Part shown: one piece after another, positions 20,502 to 23,756 of the stretch
How positions within the stretch are numbered: the first letter of the stretch is position 1
Layout of the letters: every line of letters starts with the position of its first letter
From: a virus
Reading direction: 5' to 3' (one strand)
DNA: 23,756 bases
IMG/VR virus record: IMGVR_UViG_3300021957_002955
Span: 1-23,756 of that record
Notes under the pieces: model-generated
Databases searched by the model: none
What the model saw: only the letters and a program-made list of their open reading frames with translations
Told to the model about the DNA's origin: nothing
Position numbers and translations under genes: made by a program

Positions 20502-20709
20502 TCAACGTGCAGGAAAAACCCATCGAGCAGCAGCTAACGATAGTATGAGCGATATGAAGTTACGTAACTTCTTTCGTGTTGCAGCTTCTTTGGTAGAAGA
20601 GGATTCTGATGCTCAGTTTTACTTTGAGCAGATTGTAGATCATATGAACAATGGTGGTAACATCATGTCTGATGATCCTACTACTGTGGGTAGAATTCTT
20701 GGGGTGTAG
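20494..20709 (+). CDS. Hypothetical protein, 71 residues
   Basis: Begins MSNQRAGKTHRAAANDSMSD, with a basic N-terminus and a helical, acidic middle (FFRVAASLVEEDSDAQFYFE), ending in PTTVGRILGV. GAGGAAGG upstream is a good ribosome binding site. It overlaps the SWIM gene by 8 bases. No family is recognised. It is the last gene before the promoter at 20722. Confidence 0.6.
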   Translation: MSNQRAGKTHRAAANDSMSDMKLRNFFRVAASLVEEDSDAQFYFEQIVDHMNNGGNIMSDDPTTVGRILGV

Positions 20710-20721
20710 GTAAATTAACTG

Positions 20722-20750
20722 TTGACTTTTGTTCTACAATAGTGTACAAA
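20722..20750 (+). promoter_or_regulatory. CTGTTGACTT-class promoter before the HAD gene
   Basis: TTGACT at 20722-20727, 17-base spacer, TACAAA at 20745-20750. The stretch AAATTAACTGTTGACTT is the same as that at 19288-19304, followed by TTGTTCTAC. Transcription would start near 20757, which excludes upstream start codons for the following gene. Confidence 0.7.
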
Positions 20751-20785
20751 GAGGCATGAAGAAATTAATAAGGAATGAAAATAAT

Positions 20786-21283
20786 ATGAAATTGTACTTA
20801 GATATGGATGGAGTCATTGCTGACTTCTTTGGAGCAATCGAAAAGAAATTCGAGATTGAGCATTGGAAAGATCTAGAAGATCCTCTTCTTGCTATCAAAG
20901 GTTTAAAGAACACTGATTGGTTCAACACCCTTGATCTATTTCCTACTTCTAAGAAATTGGTAGATGCTTGTCGTGATATCGCAGGACGCAATTATGGTAT
21001 TTGTTCTTCACCTATTTTAGATGATGAAATGAATACTGGATATTGGAAACGCACATGGCTTGATCGCCATGGTTTTCTTCCAGAGATTCCTAATCTTATC
21101 TTTACTAAAGAGAAGCATAAGTTTGCTAATGAGAATATCTCTGGTGAACCTAACATCTTAGTAGATGATAAACCCAGCAACATTCGCGAATGGAATGCTG
21201 CTGGAGGTATTGGTTTGTTGTATCAAGCTAACGAGAATGATGTTGACGAATTGATCAACGACATTCGTTACGCTTATAGTTAA
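20786..21283 (+). CDS. HAD-family 5'(3')-deoxyribonucleotidase
   Basis: A 165-residue HAD phosphatase: motif I YLDMDGVIADFF with D6 and D8, motif II GICSSP, motif III Lys in KEKHKF, motif IV ILVDDKPSNIREW with the Asp-Asp pair. The order and size match 5'(3')-deoxyribonucleotidases (NT5C type), which dephosphorylate dNMPs and tune nucleotide pools. ATG 20786 is chosen because AAGGA lies 11 bases upstream and the predicted transcript begins near 20757. Its stop overlaps that of the convergent minus-strand gene by 4 bases (GTTAAC). Confidence 0.82.
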   Translation: MKLYLDMDGVIADFFGAIEKKFEIEHWKDLEDPLLAIKGLKNTDWFNTLDLFPTSKKLVDACRDIAGRNYGICSSPILDDEMNTGYWKRTWLDRHGFLPEIPNLIFTKEKHKFANENISGEPNILVDDKPSNIREWNAAGGIGLLYQANENDVDELINDIRYAYS

Positions 21284-21705
21284 CCTTTCTTGTCAGGTGC
21301 ACTCTTACCTTTAGAGTATGCCTGCGCGCCAAAGAACGCAGCTACCAAACCAGCAATTGCAACAAAGTATGTTGGTGCAATATCACTAATTAGTTTGGAT
21401 GCTGTTTCTTGTCCTACGATAGATGTTATAAGGATTAGTACGGGATAGAGTAACATCCCCCACAATGCAAACCAAGCCATTGCTCGGATTTGATCCTCTT
21501 TTGCATCTTCGTTTTCTTGCATCTTACGTTTGTGTTCAAACTCAGCAATCTCTTTAGCACGAGCCATCTCTTCATCTGTTATCACTCCGTCTCCGTCAGT
21601 GTCAAGATGAGCAAAGATAGAATCTGCTTGTAAGACCTTAGCTTCTTCTTTTTTCTTATCTGCCATTGTTTTCATCTCCACTCCAAATGAATTTTTCTCA
21701 GCCAC
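21280..21705 (-). CDS. EF-hand membrane protein
   Basis: A 141-residue protein. DTDGDGVITDEE (about residues 35-46) is a textbook EF-hand calcium loop. It is followed by a charged helix (MARAKEIAEFEHKRKMQENE) and two hydrophobic segments, about 76-98 (WFALWGMLLYPVLILITSIV) and about 110-128 (TYFVAIAGLVAAFFGAQAY). Three starts are possible: GTG 21705 (AGGAG, 6-base spacing, 8-base overlap with the upstream gene), ATG 21675 and ATG 21666. Co-transcribed with an SNase and a small membrane protein behind a late promoter, it may be a holin-like or virion membrane component. Function unproven. Confidence 0.7.
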   Translation of the reverse strand: MAEKNSFGVEMKTMADKKKEEAKVLQADSIFAHLDTDGDGVITDEEMARAKEIAEFEHKRKMQENEDAKEDQIRAMAWFALWGMLLYPVLILITSIVGQETASKLISDIAPTYFVAIAGLVAAFFGAQAYSKGKSAPDKKG

Positions 21706-21901
21706 CTAGAGCTCCTGTGATTGCGGGAGCAAATGAAGCAGCAGCCCATAGGCCAATTGCAATTGCACCGACACCTACAACAACCCACTTCATTTTCATG
21801 TCGTCAACCAGCATTTTGATTCCAATAAGTTCATTACCTAGGACTCTGAGTGACAATTCCATTTTGCCTTCTGGCATGTCTACTATTTTTTCGTCGCTCA
21901 T
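21698..21901 (-). CDS. Small single-pass membrane protein
   Basis: A 67-residue protein with an N-terminal amphipathic helix (EGKMELSLRVLGNELIGIKM) and one membrane segment at about 39-62 (WVVVGVGAIAIGLWAAASFA), ending PAITGALGG. The start overlaps the SNase stop by 4 bases (21898-21901) and the end overlaps the EF-hand gene. The shape is consistent with a small holin or a spanin-like membrane anchor, but no family is recognised. Late expression is inferred from the TATAAATA at 22387-22394. Confidence 0.65.
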   Translation of the reverse strand: MSDEKIVDMPEGKMELSLRVLGNELIGIKMLVDDMKMKWVVVGVGAIAIGLWAAASFAPAITGALGG

Positions 21902-22359
21902 TTCATTTCCTCTTTTGCTTCTTGAACTACATTAGGATCAACTGTACCGTTTTCCATTAACAGATTTCTATTAGCCATGTGTGCCATTTCAACATCAGCT
22001 TTATTCTGTCCATGATATTTAACAGCATGACCTTCTTCAATCATGATGTCAGTTACCATACGGCCATCTTCAGATACGAAATCGCCAAGCACTCTTCCGA
22101 ACTTGCCTTTCATATCTTCACCATCTTTGGCTATTTGTGTTTTAAGAACAGTTGTTTTACCAAGTAAGGATTTTAGTCTTTCTTTGGATGCAAGTCCAAA
22201 TACTTTTTCGACCTTATCTCTAGTTCTGGATTCAGGAGTATCAATTCCCATTATACGTACACGTTCATCAGTTAATACTATACCAAACCCTAGTTCAATA
22301 TCCACATCAACTGTATCTCCGTCAACCACTCTGTTGACTTGAGCTCTATATTCATACAT
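21898..22359 (-). CDS. SNase-like (thermonuclease-family) nuclease
   Basis: A 153-residue staphylococcal-nuclease fold protein: RVVDGDTVDVDIELGFG, then VRIMGIDTPE with R35 and E43, and GKFGRVLGDF with R89. These match the Arg-Glu-Arg active site of micrococcal nuclease, and the calcium-site aspartates D13/D15 are present. EEGHAVKYHG closes the fold. No signal peptide is seen, so action is intracellular or from the virion. GAAGGGA lies 9 bases upstream. First gene of a minus-strand late unit; possible roles are host DNA degradation or DNA end-processing. Confidence 0.9.
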   Translation of the reverse strand: MYEYRAQVNRVVDGDTVDVDIELGFGIVLTDERVRIMGIDTPESRTRDKVEKVFGLASKERLKSLLGKTTVLKTQIAKDGEDMKGKFGRVLGDFVSEDGRMVTDIMIEEGHAVKYHGQNKADVEMAHMANRNLLMENGTVDPNVVQEAKEEMK

Positions 22360-22386
22360 AGTTTCATTCCCTTCTATATATTTGTA

Positions 22387-22394
22387 TATTTATA
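22387..22394 (-). promoter_or_regulatory. T4-type late promoter TATAAATA (minus strand)
   Basis: TATTTATA on the plus strand reads TATAAATA on the minus strand, 28 bases before the SNase start. It shares an 81-base divergent intergenic region with the CTGTTGACTT promoter at 22406, so early- and late-type promoters lie back to back. Confidence 0.65.
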
Positions 22395-22405
22395 AAAATT
22401 AGCTG

Positions 22406-22434
22406 TTGACTTCAACATTAAAGTATGGGATGTT
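22406..22434 (+). promoter_or_regulatory. CTGTTGACTT-class promoter before the SleB-like gene
   Basis: TTGACT at 22406-22411 within AGCTGTTGACTTC; the best-spaced -10 is GATGTT at 22429-22434. TATAAG at 22434-22439 is closer to consensus but 22 bases away. If the 17-base spacing is used, transcription begins near the ATG at 22441, implying a leaderless message or use of the internal ATG 22480. Confidence 0.5.
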
Positions 22435-22440
22435 ATAAGT

Positions 22441-22929
22441 ATGAGCAGAACAACAAATATAATAAGTGGATTAATAACCATGTCAATTGCTGCAGGTATT
22501 GTAGCAGCAGCGATGATGGCTCCACCCGCTGTCGATCCAAAGCAACACGAATGTCTTGCTTTGAACATCTATCATGAGGCTAGAGGTGAGAGAGTGGAAG
22601 GTCAAATCGCAGTTGCTCAAGTAACTATCAATAGAGTTGATCACGATGAGTGGCCATCTACTATCTGTGAGGTTGTATATGAACCAAAGCAGTTTAGTTG
22701 GACTCATCTAGTTAAACAACAAACACCACAAGACAATAGAGCGTGGCGCAAAGCTAGAGTTATTGCTCGTGATGTTATGATCGGAAACGTAGAAGATCCC
22801 ACCAACGGTGCTGTCTTCTATCATGCGAACTATGTCAATCCTGATTGGGCAGAATATATGGATCTGTCTAAAGTGATTGGCAATCATTTATTTTATACAT
22901 GGGACGGTGACTGGAATGCAGACAACTGA
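22441..22929 (+). CDS. SleB-like cell wall hydrolase
   Basis: A 162-residue protein with a hydrophobic N-terminal anchor or signal (about residues 8-28, SGLITMSIAAGIVAAAMMAP) and a Hydrolase_2/SleB domain: CLALNIYHEARGERVEGQIA with the catalytic-type E46, VAQVTINRV, KQFSWTHL and GAVFYHANYV. SleB-type lytic enzymes cleave peptidoglycan glycan strands. It is probably the endolysin, or an endolysin with a signal-arrest anchor, in this phage. ATG 22441 has little ribosome binding site; ATG 22480 is an alternative that would shorten the anchor. It stands opposite the late minus-strand unit. Confidence 0.88.
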   Translation: MSRTTNIISGLITMSIAAGIVAAAMMAPPAVDPKQHECLALNIYHEARGERVEGQIAVAQVTINRVDHDEWPSTICEVVYEPKQFSWTHLVKQQTPQDNRAWRKARVIARDVMIGNVEDPTNGAVFYHANYVNPDWAEYMDLSKVIGNHLFYTWDGDWNADN

Positions 22930-23122
22930 AGAAATACCAATAGAACTTGAATGCTGGATGCTTAAGCATGGCATACTACCAGCCGAAGACATGAGAGCTC
23001 TATATGGATCACAATCTGATGTATACATAGCAGAAGAAGAAACTCCACATGAATATGCTGTACGTACTGGAATTTCAATGGGATGGACGCCAAGCTATGA
23101 TGGCGAAGAACCTCCCTTTTAA
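22916..23122 (+). CDS. Small acidic hypothetical protein
   Basis: ATG 22916 lies inside the end of the hydrolase gene (overlap 14 bases). The 68-residue protein begins MQTTEEIPIELECWMLKHGI and ends GWTPSYDGEEPPF. It is very acidic, with two helical parts around a loop. No family is recognised. It could be an accessory to the hydrolase or an unrelated small phage protein. Confidence 0.6.
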   Translation: MQTTEEIPIELECWMLKHGILPAEDMRALYGSQSDVYIAEEETPHEYAVRTGISMGWTPSYDGEEPPF

Positions 23123-23143
23123 TAATGGCGTTAGGAGAAAACG

Positions 23144-23626
23144 TTGAAGGATGATAGTAAAAAATTATGGAAAAAGGTAAAGAAAATGGATCTAGGAAAC
23201 CCTGTGATAACTGCATTAGTTGGCCTGGTTATTTTTTATATTGGGCTTAAAACATTCTCAGGGGGAATGAAGTCCATGGGCAATATGGAACACTTGAATT
23301 GGTTCTTAGGTAATCCAATGTATATGTTCTTTGGTGGTATTATAATGACTCTATTATGGCAGTCGTCAAGTTTGTCTACAACAGCAATCATTGCTTTAGT
23401 AGCTGCAGGAGCTCTACCATTACCAGCAGCAATTGCTTGTGTACTAGGAGCTAATCTAGGTACAACAGGAACTATCTGGTTAGCAGGATTGTTTGTATCG
23501 GATGGTATGCCCAAAGGTGATACACTACGTATTGCTATGGCACACACTGGTATGAACTTATTGATGGCTCTTGCATTGCTACCCTTTGTTGGTCGTATAG
23601 GTCAACTATTAATGAAAATAGGGTAG
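23144..23626 (+). CDS. Half-length Na+/phosphate cotransporter (PNaS/NptA-like repeat)
   Basis: A 160-residue membrane protein with about four hydrophobic segments. It carries one full repeat of the Na/Pi-cotransporter domain: GGIIMTLLWQSSSLSTTAII with Q73-S-S-S76, LVAAGALPLPAAIACVLGAN, GANLGTT (102-108) and RIAMAHTGMNLLMALALLPF. Full transporters have two such repeats in about 300 residues or more plus, often, a PhoU domain; this has one and no PhoU region. It may work as a dimer or modify a host transporter. TTG 23144 is chosen for AGGAGA at 23133-23138; ATG 23186 is an alternative. Probably an auxiliary gene for phosphate uptake. Confidence 0.78.
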   Translation: MKDDSKKLWKKVKKMDLGNPVITALVGLVIFYIGLKTFSGGMKSMGNMEHLNWFLGNPMYMFFGGIIMTLLWQSSSLSTTAIIALVAAGALPLPAAIACVLGANLGTTGTIWLAGLFVSDGMPKGDTLRIAMAHTGMNLLMALALLPFVGRIGQLLMKIG

Positions 23627-23665
23627 GACCTAAAAGGCACAGTTAAGAAAATATCATATCCAGTG

Positions 23666-23694
23666 TTGACAATATATTGGGTATGATGTAATAT
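23666..23694 (+). promoter_or_regulatory. Promoter of the tmRNA gene
   Basis: TTGACA at 23666-23671 is followed after 17 bases by TAATAT at 23689-23694. A perfect TATAAT at 23694-23699 is 22 bases from the -35 box, so it is less likely to be used. Transcription would start around 23701, exactly before the RNA segment. Confidence 0.6.
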
Positions 23695-23697
23695 ATA

Positions 23698-23756
23698 ATC
23701 CGTAAGCGTTAATAACGGATATATGGACCGCGGGGCAGTACCGCGCAGCTCCACCA
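23698..23756 (+). ncRNA. ssrA: tmRNA acceptor piece (circularly permuted ssrA gene, partial)
   Basis: The last bases form a T-arm: stem CGCGG (23729-23733), 7-base loop GGCAGTA, stem CCGCG (23741-23745). This is followed directly by CAGCTCC and ACCA (23746-23756), the same acceptor 3' strand as E. coli tmRNA (CAGCTCC-A-CCA), including the U that makes the alanine G3-U70 pair and discriminator A73. GGAC precedes the T-stem, as in tmRNA. Upstream is another stem, ATCCGT/ACGGAT (23698-23703 with 23715-23720). Only a protein gene and promoter lie upstream, so the CCA-bearing piece comes first: the permuted order of alphaproteobacterial tmRNA. The coding piece, which should begin GGGGCTG, would lie beyond the window. 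Confidence 0.75.

Noticed and set aside
1-23756. CRISPR arrays, insertion sequences, rRNA or complete tRNA genes
   Set aside because: No regularly spaced direct repeats, transposase motifs, terminal inverted repeats or full cloverleaf sequences were seen on either strand; the only tRNA-like element is the acceptor end at 23725-23756.

Overview
The window looks like part of the genome of a large T4-like (myovirus-type) bacteriophage that infects an alphaproteobacterium, probably a marine or other aquatic one. It holds a T4-type replication core: family B DNA polymerase (gp43), UvsX recombinase and gp41-type helicase. Genes are packed with overlapping starts and stops, base composition is AT-rich, and two TATAAATA octamers match the T4-type late promoter. 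The host inference rests on a DUF1127 protein, a family concentrated in Alphaproteobacteria, and on the last bases of the window. Those bases form the acceptor end of a circularly permuted, two-piece tmRNA gene of the alphaproteobacterial kind.

Layout. 1-1067: small genes (a possible partial gene, a DUF1127 protein, a DUF1127-like companion, a conserved phage helical protein and two very small genes) with a sigma70-like promoter at 493-521. 1045-11004: a long plus-strand run from a promoter just before the polymerase. It carries polymerase, an archaeo-eukaryotic-primase-like protein, a five-gene surface-sugar cassette (KDO-8-phosphate synthase, CMP-KDO synthetase, cupin, cytidylyltransferase, UDP-glucose dehydrogenase-like), UvsX, a small protein, an APS-kinase-like/nucleotidyltransferase pair and the helicase. 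11057-15605: thymidylate synthase ThyX, then QueD, an AbrB-like protein, QueE, a membrane protein, a phosphoribosyltransferase and GTP cyclohydrolase I (FolE). 15609-16819: HNH nuclease, a GIY-YIG-like protein and a conserved phage protein. 16815-19270: a late-promoter gene, then a TGT/DpdA-like DNA transglycosylase, a DUF3310 protein and a dUTPase/dCTP deaminase-family enzyme. 19298-21283: an ArdC-N-like anti-restriction candidate, MazG-like pyrophosphatase, SWIM zinc-finger protein and HAD deoxyribonucleotidase. 21280-22359, minus strand: SNase-like nuclease and two small membrane proteins behind a late promoter. 22406-23756, plus strand: SleB-like cell wall hydrolase, a small protein, a half-length Na+/phosphate cotransporter and the tmRNA acceptor piece.

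How the parts work together. FolE, QueD and QueE are the first enzymes from GTP to 7-carboxy-7-deazaguanine. The TGT-like protein at 17163 is the expected enzyme for swapping such a base into DNA. QueC is not in the window, so the most direct reading is genomic DNA carrying 7-carboxy-7-deazaguanine or a simple derivative, as protection from restriction. The ArdC-N-like protein would add a second anti-restriction layer. ThyX, the dUTPase/deaminase-like enzyme, the MazG-like protein, the HAD nucleotidase and the phosphoribosyltransferase form a nucleotide-pool module. The KDO/UDP-sugar cassette suggests that the phage alters the host lipopolysaccharide or capsule during infection.

Several early or middle genes share a distinctive promoter with the core CTGTTGACTT, seen four times. 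All functional calls come from reading motifs by eye; no database search was run.
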